Part shown: piece after piece, positions 27,468 to 35,966 of the stretch
Layout of the letters: each line of letters starts with the position of its first letter
Numbering within the stretch: position 1 is the stretch's first letter
Source: Acidobacteriaceae bacterium TAA 166
GTDB taxonomy: Bacteria; Acidobacteriota; Terriglobia; Terriglobales; Acidobacteriaceae
NCBI GenBank assembly: GCA_000421065.1
Contig: ATWD01000001.1
Span: 3,154,001 to 3,218,000 of the forward strand
Length of the DNA: 64,000 nt
Direction of reading: 5' to 3'
Notes under the pieces: model-generated
Databases searched by the model: none
Told to the model about the DNA's origin: nothing
Seen by the model: the letters and a program-made list of their open reading frames with translations, nothing else
Made by a program: the position numbers and the translations under genes

Positions 27468-28016
27468 ATGGGGGCTGCGAGAATTCAGAGGAGAGGTCTC
27501 AGGTTCGGAAGCCACGGAGTATCCTTCCCTCTGGCAACGACCATGATCGCGTTCGGTTTGCTGGCGGGCAGCTTGCTCGGATGCCATGGCGGGGACCAGC
27601 CACCCGCCACCCCCGCAGGAGATCAGGCCGCCACCCCAGCCTCTCCGTCTCCGGAGGCCCAGGCCGCGATCGCCGCTGCCGCCGCGTCCGACCCCGAGGC
27701 GGCAAAGCCCGAGTTCTACACCACCCATGTCCGGCCCATCTTTCAGGCCACCTGCTTCCGCTGCCACGCCGGCATGAACCGCCGCGGAGGTCTCAGCATG
27801 TCCACCCGCGCCGGCATGATGAAGGGCGGCAAGGACGGCGCCGTCGTCCTTCCCGGCGACCCCGACCACAGCATCCTGGTGCTGGGAATACGCCACGAAG
27901 GCAGGCCCAAGCCCATGCCCGAGAAGGCCGCCAAGCTCTCCGATGCCGACATCGCCACCGTCGAGCGCTGGATCCGCGCCGGTGCCCTCATGCCCGCCGA
28001 CGCTCCTGTCTTTTGA
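27468..28016 (+). CDS. Cytochrome c-like lipoprotein (planctomycete-type PSCyt1 domain)
   Basis: The ATG at 27468 gives 182 residues; a second ATG at 27543 is also possible and neither has a good ribosome site. A hydrophobic segment ends in AGSLLGC, a lipobox. After an Ala/Pro-rich linker comes VRPIFQATCFRCHAGMNRRGGLSM, with a single CxxCH haem-binding site, then GKDGAVVLPGDPDHSILVLGI and a Met-containing PKPMPEKAAKLSDADIATVERWI segment. This is the short cytochrome c domain often fused to other modules in Planctomycetes and Acidobacteria. Here it stands alone, probably anchored to a membrane as an electron carrier. Confidence 0.8.
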   Translation: MGAARIQRRGLRFGSHGVSFPLATTMIAFGLLAGSLLGCHGGDQPPATPAGDQAATPASPSPEAQAAIAAAAASDPEAAKPEFYTTHVRPIFQATCFRCHAGMNRRGGLSMSTRAGMMKGGKDGAVVLPGDPDHSILVLGIRHEGRPKPMPEKAAKLSDADIATVERWIRAGALMPADAPVF

Positions 28017-28091
28017 GACAAAAGCATCGGTCCTGCAAAAAAATAGAGTGGTAAAAATCCATATCGCGTCTAAATCGGTGGGAGGGAGCCG

Positions 28092-28406
28092 ATGGAGCCG
28101 AGAGACGCAGGCCGAGGCGGATTCCTCCGGAAGGCAAGCGGCTGGGGCATGCTCACGCTGGGCATCGCCGGCTGCGTCCTTCCCGTTCTGCCCGGAATTC
28201 CTCTCGTCCTCGCCGGCCTGATCGTTCTTGCCCACGACTACCGCTGGGCCCGCTCGCTTCTCGGCAAAGCCAAACGAAGGCTGGTCGCCCTGCGCAGGCG
28301 AACCCGATCCAGGGCCCCCAACCGCATCACTGTCCTTGCGAACGCACGCTCTCGAGGTCCCGTCCCAGCATCTGAGCCAGGTCCGTCGCCAGATCCACTC
28401 CCTTAG
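28092..28406 (+). CDS. PGPGW-type small membrane protein
   Basis: A 104-residue protein with a good ribosome site (GGGAGGGAG). Residues ~13-50 form a hairpin of two membrane helices, GWGMLTLGIAGCVLPVLPGI and PLVLAGLIVLAHDYRWA, around a proline-glycine turn, as in the PGPGW and DUF454 families. The C-terminal half is Arg/Pro-rich. Its last ~80 bases overlap the 3' end of the convergent gene at 28327; the true end may be functionally unimportant. Function unknown. Confidence 0.65.
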   Translation: MEPRDAGRGGFLRKASGWGMLTLGIAGCVLPVLPGIPLVLAGLIVLAHDYRWARSLLGKAKRRLVALRRRTRSRAPNRITVLANARSRGPVPASEPGPSPDPLP

Positions 28407-29010
28407 GATCGGTATACGTCCCCAGCTGTCCCTTCAGCTCGGCATCGGCCTTGCGCGAATCATCCGTGCAGGGAATCGCCGTCACGTACGACGCCGTATA
28501 CCCGATCGTGCGTTTGCCCAGCGTCTGTTCCTGGATCACCACGTGCAAAACGCGATCCGCATTGGCCGCCGCCTCTACCACCTGCACTCCGTCGAGCGCT
28601 CCAATCGCCTGCCGGATCTCGGTCGCCCGCTGGCCCGCCGCGTCGTCCCCCGACACCGTAAGCAGCACCCTCGTCTTTCCCGCATCGGCTGCAGTCGCCG
28701 GTCCGCACGTCAGCACATGTCTGCGAGGATCGTTATAAAGGTTGTTCCTGGCCGAGCTCACCAGCGCATCCAGCTGCGCCTTCGACAGCCGGTTCAGACC
28801 CACCAGCGTAAAGCTGCTCTGCTGCACCCCAAGGTACTGCTGCACCTCTGGAGTCCACGCCGAGGCTCCCGCCGCCGCCTTCGCCGCCGATGCCTTCGCT
28901 TTATGAGGAGCTGCCGGCGCATGAGGTGTCGCAGGCGGCGCCTGAGCATTCAGGAGCGGCTGGGCAAAGATTGCGATCGCAACGGCGGATAGGTAAAGGG
29001 TCCTTTTCAT
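28327..29010 (-). CDS. Hypothetical secreted protein
   Basis: A 227-residue protein starting at ATG 29010, with GAGG just upstream and a signal peptide (MKRTLYLSAVAIAIFAQPLLNAQ). An Ala/Pro/Lys-rich linker follows to ~residue 50. The rest is a mixed domain: WTPEVQQYLGVQQSSFTLVG, NLYNDPRRHVLTCGP, RVLLTVSGDDAAGQRATEI, GVQVVEAAANADRVLHVVIQ, IGYTASYVTAIPC. Two cysteines could form a disulfide. I do not recognise the family. Its 3' end overlaps the convergent PGPGW gene by 80 bases. Confidence 0.65.
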   Translation of the reverse strand: MKRTLYLSAVAIAIFAQPLLNAQAPPATPHAPAAPHKAKASAAKAAAGASAWTPEVQQYLGVQQSSFTLVGLNRLSKAQLDALVSSARNNLYNDPRRHVLTCGPATAADAGKTRVLLTVSGDDAAGQRATEIRQAIGALDGVQVVEAAANADRVLHVVIQEQTLGKRTIGYTASYVTAIPCTDDSRKADAELKGQLGTYTDPKGVDLATDLAQMLGRDLESVRSQGQ

Positions 29011-29289
29011 CGACCTCGGCTCCAAATTGTAAAACTCGTGGGATCTGCCTGAACCTCAGAGACTCGTTTGGGAAAACAGGCAGGAGAGGAGGAGATCCGG
29101 AGCCCCGAATTCAAATAAAAATCCCTGCTGGCCGCTCCAAAGCCCGGCTCTTTCTTTTACGCTCAAGGTTCCCTGGGTGCCTTGTCAAGTGCTCGGCCCG
29201 GCCTCCATCGCTGCGCCCAAGGTCTCTCTTCGAAATCCGCTAAAATCTTCCTGCAAAATCTCTCCTCCAGAGAGCTGCATCGAATCCTC

Positions 29290-30114
29290 ATGGCTGCTTT
29301 GAATACATCGGCACATCCTATCCACACTCTTCGCGATCACGTTCTCGCCCTCGATGCGGCCATGACCCTCTGTCTCGCCCAGCCCAAAGAGAAGTCCGTT
29401 CACCGGCTCCGGACCACCACCCGCCGCATCGAAGGTCAGCTGGCCATGCTCGACCTCATCCCCGGCATCCCCGAGCACGAGAAGCTGGCCGTCGAGGCTC
29501 GCCGCTCTCTCCGAAAGCTCCGCCGCTCCGCCGGCGAGGTCCGCGACATCGACGTGCAGCTCGCCCTCATTGAAGAGAGCGTTCCCCAGGACGCGGACCG
29601 CCAGCTGCGATCCGACGCCAGGAAGCTCACCGCCTCGCTCGAGCGCGACCGCGCCCGCTCCGCGAAGAAGCTGGGCAAGATTCTCAAGCGCAGACAGGCT
29701 GAGCTGGCTCTCACCCTCGAATCCCTGCTCGAATCCCTCGAGCCGAACGAAGACCTCGCCCTCACCGCGACTCGCCTCACCTCGCTCACCCAGGCGTGGT
29801 TCCGCAAGAACGCGCCTCCCGAGCCCAGCGAAGGGGCCGACGATCCCGACCACCTGCACGCCATCCGCAAGGTCGCTAAGCTCGCCCGCTACATCGCCGA
29901 GAACGGTCCCCAGGCCGCCAAAACTCCACGCCGTCTCGCCCGGTCCTTCGAAGACCTGCAGCAGAGCGGAGGCGAGTGGCACGACTGGCTGGTGTTGGCC
30001 GACCTCGCCGAAGACCGTCTCGGGGCCGGTTCTCCGCTCACCCGCGAGTTCCGCCAGCGCAGCCGCGCCTCGCTCGCAGCCTATCGCCGGCGCCTGAACC
30101 GAATGGAGATCTGA
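29290..30114 (+). CDS. CHAD-domain protein
   Basis: The start at 29290 gives 274 residues; the frame is open 36 codons upstream, but the family begins close to the chosen Met. The protein is all-alpha with conserved basic and His positions of CHAD domains: VHRLRTTTRRIEGQLAMLDL near residue 40, SLRKLRRSAGEVRDIDVQLA (~75-95), and a second repeat HLHAIRKVAKLARYI with GEWHDWLVLADLAED. CHAD domains bind inorganic polyphosphate and are often near polyphosphate enzymes; none is adjacent here. The following CsbD-like gene is on the same strand, 53 bases on. Confidence 0.85.
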   Translation: MAALNTSAHPIHTLRDHVLALDAAMTLCLAQPKEKSVHRLRTTTRRIEGQLAMLDLIPGIPEHEKLAVEARRSLRKLRRSAGEVRDIDVQLALIEESVPQDADRQLRSDARKLTASLERDRARSAKKLGKILKRRQAELALTLESLLESLEPNEDLALTATRLTSLTQAWFRKNAPPEPSEGADDPDHLHAIRKVAKLARYIAENGPQAAKTPRRLARSFEDLQQSGGEWHDWLVLADLAEDRLGAGSPLTREFRQRSRASLAAYRRRLNRMEI

Positions 30115-30167
30115 CAGGCCGCTTCCCCTGCCCCGACCTGCATCCTAATCAGGAAGAGGTGGTCACG

Positions 30168-30500
30168 ATGAGAGCTCTTCCGTGGTTGTTAGCAGGCGGC
30201 GCAATTGGCGCCGGCATTGCAGTCCTGGTCCTTAATAATGAGCGCGAGCCGGAGTACGCAACCGGCTACGACAACGTAGAGGGTGCCGCAAGAAAGACCT
30301 TCGGCTGGAGCACCCGCCAACGCGCCGAGGGGAAGGTCGGCTCGGCGGTGGGTCGCTTCAAAGAGGGAGTGGGGAACCTCACCGGCGACTCCGACCTCGA
30401 GGCCGAGGGAGCGGTCCAAAAAGTCGCGGGCAACGTGCAGGATAAGGCAGGCGAGTTCGGACACGCCGTAGCCCAGACCATTCATGACCTGAATAAATAA
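30168..30500 (+). CDS. CsbD-family stress protein with N-terminal hydrophobic segment
   Basis: A 110-residue protein; AGGAAGAGG precedes the ATG at 30168. Residues 2-22 (RALPWLLAGGAIGAGIAVLVL) are a membrane anchor or uncleaved signal. The remainder holds CsbD-like repeats: GVGNLTGDSDLEAEGAVQKV and AGNVQDKAGEFG. CsbD proteins are abundant general-stress proteins of unknown mechanism. Most are soluble, so the membrane segment is a variation. Confidence 0.82.
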   Translation: MRALPWLLAGGAIGAGIAVLVLNNEREPEYATGYDNVEGAARKTFGWSTRQRAEGKVGSAVGRFKEGVGNLTGDSDLEAEGAVQKVAGNVQDKAGEFGHAVAQTIHDLNK

Positions 30501-30504
30501 TCTG

Positions 30505-30551
30505 AAAGACAGCGATGCCGCGCAGTGGGCCCGCGCGACAGCGCTGTCTTT
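30505..30551. repeat. Palindromic repeat family, short copy
   Basis: AAAGACAGCGATGCCGCGC / AGT / GGGCCCGCGCGACAGCGCTGTCTTT, a near-perfect inverted repeat of two ends of the same type. Its right edge abuts the stop (TAG on the minus strand) of the FAD oxidase gene; it lies between convergent genes. Confidence 0.85.
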
Positions 30552-32126
30552 CTACGCCCGAATCGACATCGAATGATGAAACACGTTATTCGGGTCGTAC
30601 TTCTTCTTTACGCTCTGCAGAAACGGATAAAGATCCCCCGTGCCGTAGTAGAGCTGCGGCCAGAAGTCGTACTGCAGCATATCCGCATCCGGGTAATTGA
30701 TATAGCAGCCCTGATAGTGATCGCTCCAGAACGGTGTGCCGTTATACCGTGCCCCCGCCGCTGAGGTTGCATACAGGTCCTTATAAAGCTCGCGCAGGAA
30801 CTGCTGATGCGCCGCGTCCTGCGCCGGATCGGCCCAGCTGGCGATGAACTGTAGCTTCATGACCGAGTCTCGCTGCGCCACCGACGTCTCCTCGAGCAAC
30901 TGCTTCTTGTTCACCGCGCCCCCGAAGGAGTCCACCAGGATCACCACTCCCTTCAGGTCGGCGCCGGGAATCGTGCTGGTCAGGTGCTTGTAAAAGACCG
31001 CTGCCTCCTCCGGCGTGAAGGCCTTCCGCATGTAGGTGGACTTATAGGCATGGCGTCCGCTCCGCGGCGGCCCCGCCGCAGAGCCTCGTCCCGCTGCTGG
31101 CCGCGGAGGTTCCTGCGAATCGATCCAGGCCATCTTGATCAGGTTGTGTTGGGCCATGCACACGTTCGTGCCCGCACTCGACGAGGCCGCGAGCTGCGGA
31201 TGATGCTCCGCCATGGTGGGATGAATCGCGATCTCCGAGACCGGCTTGCACTCGTCGAAGATCGCCAGGAACTCCTCGATCACCTTCGTGTCCTTCACCG
31301 TCCCATCGGGATTCTGGAAGGTCACCCCCATGTTCAGGTGCCCGGAGCTCTTGTGCGACAGACCGAAGATGGCGAACAGCCCCCAGGTCTCCGGATCGTG
31401 GCCGCGCGTCTCCCAGTAGTTGCTGTAGAGATAAAGGATGCGCGCAAAACGCTCCTCGGTCATATCGTCCCAGCTGAAGCCGATGCTGCCGCGCATCACC
31501 TCGGTCGGCGCCGGCGGAAGCGTGTCGAAGTAAAAGTTGGTGACGATGCCATAGTTGCCCCCGCCCGATCCACGGCAGGCGCGCAGCAGATCGGCGTCCG
31601 TGCTCTTGGTGGCATGGCGAACCTGCGCCTTGCCCGCCGAGTCGAGAGTGACGATATCGACCGCCGTCACCCAGTCGGGAGTCACGCCATGCATACGCGA
31701 CAACAGCCCATAGCCCCCACCCGAGATATGTCCGCCCGCGCCCACCGGCCCGCAGGTGCCGCCGGGAATCGTCACCAGGCCGCGCTTGTAGAGATTGAAG
31801 TAGGCCTGGCCCAGCGTCGACCCCGCGCCCAGCCGGTACTTCGCGCCGTTCTTCGGAGGCTCCGTGCTCGACAACAGGCTGAGATCGATGATGGCCCCGC
31901 CAGGATTGTTATCGACGAAGTCCTCGTAGCAGTGCCCGCCCGCGCGAACCGTGGGGCGCAGCCCCTGGTGGACGAACCGCTCGAGCGCCTCGGCGACATC
32001 GTCGGTGTCGTCGCACAGGGCGATGCGGCTGGCGCGGTCCTGCTCCGTCGCCGGGTAGCGGGCGTTCTGTCCGTGGCACAGACGGTCAAACCGAACGTCG
32101 CCGCTGGATACGATCTCAATAGCCAT
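30552..32126 (-). CDS. Bicovalent-FAD BBE-type oxidase
   Basis: The ATG at 32126, behind AAAGGAAC, gives 524 residues. The FAD-binding type 4 domain (~residues 35-210) shows a His in TVRAGGHCYEDF and a Cys in IPGGTCGPVGAGGHISGGG, the two residues that carry a bicovalent flavin in berberine-bridge-type and gluco-oligosaccharide oxidases. A C-terminal BBE segment is visible (CYINYPDADM, YPFLQSVKKKYDPNNVFHH). Such enzymes oxidise sugars, alkaloids or alcohols and make hydrogen peroxide. There is no signal peptide, so it appears cytoplasmic. The substrate is unknown. Confidence 0.87.
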   Translation of the reverse strand: MAIEIVSSGDVRFDRLCHGQNARYPATEQDRASRIALCDDTDDVAEALERFVHQGLRPTVRAGGHCYEDFVDNNPGGAIIDLSLLSSTEPPKNGAKYRLGAGSTLGQAYFNLYKRGLVTIPGGTCGPVGAGGHISGGGYGLLSRMHGVTPDWVTAVDIVTLDSAGKAQVRHATKSTDADLLRACRGSGGGNYGIVTNFYFDTLPPAPTEVMRGSIGFSWDDMTEERFARILYLYSNYWETRGHDPETWGLFAIFGLSHKSSGHLNMGVTFQNPDGTVKDTKVIEEFLAIFDECKPVSEIAIHPTMAEHHPQLAASSSAGTNVCMAQHNLIKMAWIDSQEPPRPAAGRGSAAGPPRSGRHAYKSTYMRKAFTPEEAAVFYKHLTSTIPGADLKGVVILVDSFGGAVNKKQLLEETSVAQRDSVMKLQFIASWADPAQDAAHQQFLRELYKDLYATSAAGARYNGTPFWSDHYQGCYINYPDADMLQYDFWPQLYYGTGDLYPFLQSVKKKYDPNNVFHHSMSIRA

Positions 32127-32292
32127 GGGTAAATGTTCCTTTGCAGGCAAGATACCGCAACGCGGGCACTTTAGGATAAGTCATCAGACCTAGCCCAAAA
32201 CACAAAATCCAGGCAGACAAACCGCTTGCTTCAACAAGGCTCTCCTTCACCCTTTGCCTCCCCATGTCACGCATCCTGTACCTTGGGTAGCG

Positions 32293-33237
32293 ATGGAGTT
32301 CAAGCTCACTGCCGCCCATCTTCCTCTCCTTCTCACCCTGGTCTTCCTCACGTCGGTCTTCGCCCCGAAGCTGGTCTCGCAGTCTGCCTCCAGTCAGAGT
32401 CCCCTCCATGTCCTGACCAACGAGGTCGTCCTCACCTTTCACGCCGCCGATGCAAAAGGTCTGCCTGTTGATGACCTCAAGCTGGAGGAGCTTCGCCTCC
32501 TCGATAACGGCCGGCCTCCCCGCAAGATCCTGGTCTTCCAGTCGTTCCTCAATCTCCCCATTCGCGCCGGCATCCTCATGGATACCAGTCAGTCCATGGA
32601 GCAGAACCGCACCGCCGACCGTGCCATCGCCGTTCACTATGCGCAGAGCGTTCTCCAGCAGAAGAACGACCAGGCCTTCGTCATGAGCTTCTCCCGGCAT
32701 TCGAATCTTCTCGCCGGCTGGACCAGCAACCCCGCAACTCTCGTCGCCGCTCTTAGCCGCATCGGCACCCGCGCCGATCTGACGGCGATCTTCGACACCC
32801 TCTACGCCGCCTGCCGATATCAGTTCGGAGAGATCGATCACGCCGCTACCGGGAACTTCATCCTGCTCTTCTCCGACGGAGAAGACGACGCCAGCTTCCT
32901 TCCACTCCAGCAAGCCATCGACGTCTGTCAGAAGGCCCATACGGCCATCTACGTCTTCCGCGCAGAATCAGGCCCGGGTTCGATCGCCTCCGGTCTGTCT
33001 ACCCTCGCCGAGCTCGCCCGTCAGACCGGAGGTCGCATCTTTCATGACGACGACACCATCCAGGCCATCGACGAAGATCTTCGGCTCATCGACGCCGATC
33101 TACGCAATCAATACCGCCTCGTCTACAGACCCGACAACCTGCGTCCCGACGGCTCTTTCCATACCGTCACCGTGCTTCCGCCCGATCGCGTCCAGAGTCT
33201 CTTGGTCCGCTCCGGCTACTACGCTCCCAAGCCGTAG
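32293..33237 (+). CDS. VWFA-related acidobacterial domain protein
   Basis: A 314-residue exported protein; the ATG at 32293 gives a signal peptide (LLLTLVFLTSVFAPKLVSQ). A short N-terminal beta domain (VLTNEVVLTFHAADAKGL) precedes a von Willebrand A fold. The metal site MIDAS is present: DTSQS at ~95-99, a Thr in RADLTAIFDTLYAA, and Asp in LLFSDGEDD. This layout (N-VVLTF..., D-S-S, LFSDG-DD, ending RYRLVYRPDN-RPDGSFH-V) is the VWFA-related acidobacterial domain (TIGR03436). These proteins are numerous in Acidobacteria; their binding partners are unknown. Followed by a long repeat and a convergent gene. Confidence 0.9.
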   Translation: MEFKLTAAHLPLLLTLVFLTSVFAPKLVSQSASSQSPLHVLTNEVVLTFHAADAKGLPVDDLKLEELRLLDNGRPPRKILVFQSFLNLPIRAGILMDTSQSMEQNRTADRAIAVHYAQSVLQQKNDQAFVMSFSRHSNLLAGWTSNPATLVAALSRIGTRADLTAIFDTLYAACRYQFGEIDHAATGNFILLFSDGEDDASFLPLQQAIDVCQKAHTAIYVFRAESGPGSIASGLSTLAELARQTGGRIFHDDDTIQAIDEDLRLIDADLRNQYRLVYRPDNLRPDGSFHTVTVLPPDRVQSLLVRSGYYAPKP

Positions 33238-33253
33238 GTCCCGATCTCAATAA

Positions 33254-33490
33254 GAACAGGCGCTGCCGCGCGGGCGCCCTACGCGGGCAGCGCCCACTTC
33301 GTGGGGTGTGTACCGGCTTCGCCGTGGGCCTCCCGTTGGTTGGAGCAAAGATTTATGTGAGCGACCAACGGGAGCCCATGCCGAAGGCCCACTACGCGTC
33401 ACGAAGTGACCGCCGTACCGGGGTCCCCACGAGCAGGTCTTCGTTTGTGGGGTGGCCGAGCGCAGTGGGCCCGCGTGGCAGGCCATCGCC
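33254..33490. repeat. Palindromic repeat family, long copy with accessory module on the right arm
   Basis: Left end GAACAGGCGCTGCCGCGCGG, right end GGGCCCGCGTGGCAGGCCATCGCC. The centre pairs CTCCCGTTGGT with ACCAACGGGAG. The right arm carries GTCACGAAGTGAC and then the extra module CCGTACCGGGGTCCCCACGA through GTTTGTGGGGTGG (about 33411-33456), absent from the left arm. The right edge abuts the TAA of the M1-like gene. Confidence 0.9.
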
Positions 33491-35485
33491 TTACTCCGCT
33501 GTATCATCCCGCTTGCAAGGCTTCTGCATATACGCCCTGGCCTGGTTCACCGCGCCCTGCGTGTTGTCGTTGGTCTGGACCGCCAGCCGATACTCATTCA
33601 CCGCGCGATCCCTCTGCCCGGTCACGTCGAAGATGCATCCCAGCTTCACGTGGCTCCACACCTCGGTCCACCTCGGGTCGTCGTCGCCGCGCAGAGCATC
33701 GCGGAACGAGTTCGCCGCCGACTGATAGTTTCTCTGCATGTAGAAGACCTCGCCGATTCGGTAGCTCGCCAGCGAGCTGTTGCGGTTCGCATCCAAAGCC
33801 TTCTGGTACTCGACCAGCCCCGCCGTCAGGTCGCCCTGCGCCACCTGCTGCTGTCCCCGCAGCACGGCCACACGCACCGCAAGATCCGGCGTGCTCTTCA
33901 GCACCCAGTTCTGGGGATCGATCAGGATGCGTCGCGGCCGCCCGAAGGTCTCGACGGAAAAATTGCTCTCCGTGCCCGAGACGTCCACCCTCCGCGTCTC
34001 TGTCTTTCCATCCGTCTCGATCCGCAGCTCCACCGGCATCCGGAACAGGTCCAGATCCTGCGCGATTGATCCCACCGTGCGAAATCCCTTATTGCTGCCC
34101 AGCCGGAAGACCGTGTACTTGTTCGTGAACGTCGGGGCTCCCGTACCATCGGTCCACTGGGCAAAGAAGGGCGTCAGCTCCAGGTCCGGCGCCACCGCCT
34201 GCGCCACTGTCTGGACATTCGACGTGCGGACTCCCTTATCGGCGTACTGCGACAGCAGGCCGCGCAGAAACTTCAGGAAGGCGTCGTCGCCCATCTCCCA
34301 CCGCAGCATGTGGAAGACCATCGCGCCCTTCTCGAGCGTCATCGACTGAAACTGCGGCGAGAAGGGATCGAGCCTCCCCACCGTCGCCAGTGGCTCCGTG
34401 TCATAGGCCAGCGCACCCGCCTGCACGTCAGTCACCGCCGTCTGAAACGCGCTCTTGCCCGCCGAATCCTCGACGTACATCAGCTCCGCGTAGCGCGACA
34501 TCCCGTTCGTGATCCACGCATCGTTCAACGTCGCCGGAGAGATCTCCGATCCCCACCACTGATGCGCCAGCGTATTCGACAGCAGCCGCGAGTAGGTCTT
34601 GCCCGCCACGCGCGCTCCCGAAAGCCCCACAATCTCCGGCGCCCACGTCGCCGACACCGTATCCGCCGGAAGCTCCACCAGGTTGATCTGCCCGCTCTCC
34701 GGCTGGCCGAAGGTCGTCGTCATGAACTCGAACTGCCTGGCCGCGTCCTGCGCGAAGCTCACCGCGGCGGCCTTGTGCGGCTCGGTCACATAGACGTGAA
34801 TATTATTGACGCCGGGCGCCGTAATGGGCTCCAGAAACTTGCCCGCGATAATGGTCCCGGGAAACCCAGGCTTCGACCACTTGAAGGTGTACTCCGTGCG
34901 GTTGCCGGGCAGGCTCTTAGGAGCCGCCACGCCCGAACCCGACCCGATCGCCCGCTCATCCCCCGGAACCCGGATGTGCATCTCTGCGGTAAAGCGGTTC
35001 GTATACAGCCCCGTCATCGGGAACCACCGCCCAGGATACATCAGGATCGAGATCGGGTCGCCCACCGAGGCAAAATTGATTCCCTCCACCGGGCTGGTAT
35101 CGGTTCCCTTCAGTGCGCCCGAATACTCGAAGGTCCACGTCGTCGTCGTGCCTTTGGGAATGGGGTTGGCCAGATTGAACCGCACCGTCGAGTTGGTGGT
35201 AATGCGCTCGGATTCGAGCGGCTTTTTATCCGGCCCCGCCACCCTGGTCAGCTGCAGGCCGTTGTTCAGCTCGAAGATCGGAGCCGCCAGATCTTCGAGC
35301 GCCGTGAATGTCACCTGGGCCGTGGCCGAAAGCTTGTTGTCGGCCGGGAACAGGTCGGCGTTGATCACATAGCCGGTCACCTGCATCTGCACGCGCGCGG
35401 GAGCGGCCCACCCGGCCGTCGCAAAAAGAAGGAAGGGAATCAGAACTGCAAGCGGAGAGCGAAGTTTCCAGGCCAAAACGCGCAT
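33491..35485 (-). CDS. M1-aminopeptidase-like protein lacking zinc motif, with TPR C-terminus
   Basis: The start at 35485 (MRVLAWKLRSPLAVLIPFLL, signal peptide to GWAA) has GAGGAA ten bases upstream; in-frame ATGs at 35509 and 35533 lack this. The 664-residue chain follows the M1 fold: N-terminal beta domain, then the central catalytic-like domain and C-terminal tetratricopeptide-like repeats (LVEYQKALDANRNSSLASYR, AANSFRDALRGDDDPRWTEV). In the central domain the HExxHxW zinc motif reads NTLAHQWWG: the first His and catalytic Glu are gone. The downstream NEG Glu reads ITNGMSRYAEL, and no GAMEN motif is seen. Zinc binding and peptidase activity are therefore unlikely. A periplasmic binding or scaffold role is plausible. 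Confidence 0.8.
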   Translation of the reverse strand: MRVLAWKLRSPLAVLIPFLLFATAGWAAPARVQMQVTGYVINADLFPADNKLSATAQVTFTALEDLAAPIFELNNGLQLTRVAGPDKKPLESERITTNSTVRFNLANPIPKGTTTTWTFEYSGALKGTDTSPVEGINFASVGDPISILMYPGRWFPMTGLYTNRFTAEMHIRVPGDERAIGSGSGVAAPKSLPGNRTEYTFKWSKPGFPGTIIAGKFLEPITAPGVNNIHVYVTEPHKAAAVSFAQDAARQFEFMTTTFGQPESGQINLVELPADTVSATWAPEIVGLSGARVAGKTYSRLLSNTLAHQWWGSEISPATLNDAWITNGMSRYAELMYVEDSAGKSAFQTAVTDVQAGALAYDTEPLATVGRLDPFSPQFQSMTLEKGAMVFHMLRWEMGDDAFLKFLRGLLSQYADKGVRTSNVQTVAQAVAPDLELTPFFAQWTDGTGAPTFTNKYTVFRLGSNKGFRTVGSIAQDLDLFRMPVELRIETDGKTETRRVDVSGTESNFSVETFGRPRRILIDPQNWVLKSTPDLAVRVAVLRGQQQVAQGDLTAGLVEYQKALDANRNSSLASYRIGEVFYMQRNYQSAANSFRDALRGDDDPRWTEVWSHVKLGCIFDVTGQRDRAVNEYRLAVQTNDNTQGAVNQARAYMQKPCKRDDTAE

Positions 35486-35735
35486 CAAGGCGAAGTTCCT
35501 CAAAGACATGGTACTGCGGATGCCGGAAGGCATCCGCAGGGCTGCCTGTTTAGACGCGCACCAAAGTCATTCGGCCTCGCCGCAGATTTTGGGGGATAAA
35601 TGAAGGATAGGCCGGGTGCCGCATCTTCGCGACAGCTTCATCGTCGCTGTCGCTAAGGTGGGTTTTGCAGGAGGTCACAGGCATTCAAGCGAAAACTCGA
35701 ACCCTCTCGTTAAGGACACGGCTTCAGCCCCTGAG

Positions 35736-35966
35736 GATGGCCTGCCGGCCGGGCCCACTGCGCTCGGCCACCCCACAAACGAAGACCTGTTTGTGGGGAC
35801 CCCGGTACGGCGGTCACTTCGTGACGCGTATTTGCCCTTCGGGGTGGGCTCCCGTTGGTCGCTTGCAAAGATGTTTGCGCCGACCAGCGGGAGGCCCACG
35901 GCGAAGCCGATCCACGCGTCACGAAGTGACCGCCCCACGCGCAGTGGACCCGGCCGGCAGGCCATC
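35736..35966. repeat. Palindromic repeat family, best-preserved long copy with left accessory module
   Basis: Left end GATGGCCTGCCGGCCGGGCCCA; right end is its inverse, GACCCGGCCGGCAGGCCATC. GTCACTTCGTGAC (35813-35825) on the left pairs with GTCACGAAGTGAC (35918-35930) on the right. The apex is GCAAA-GATG-TTTGC (35865-35878). The accessory hairpin CCCCACAAAC (35771-35780)/GTTTGTGGGG (35789-35798) sits only on the left arm. Read on the minus strand, the right arm encodes the last residues and stop of lpxB. Confidence 0.92.

Noticed and set aside
33254..33490. Interpretation of long repeats as insertion sequences
   Set aside because: No copy contains an open frame resembling a transposase and none is long enough to encode one; no clear target-site duplications were found.
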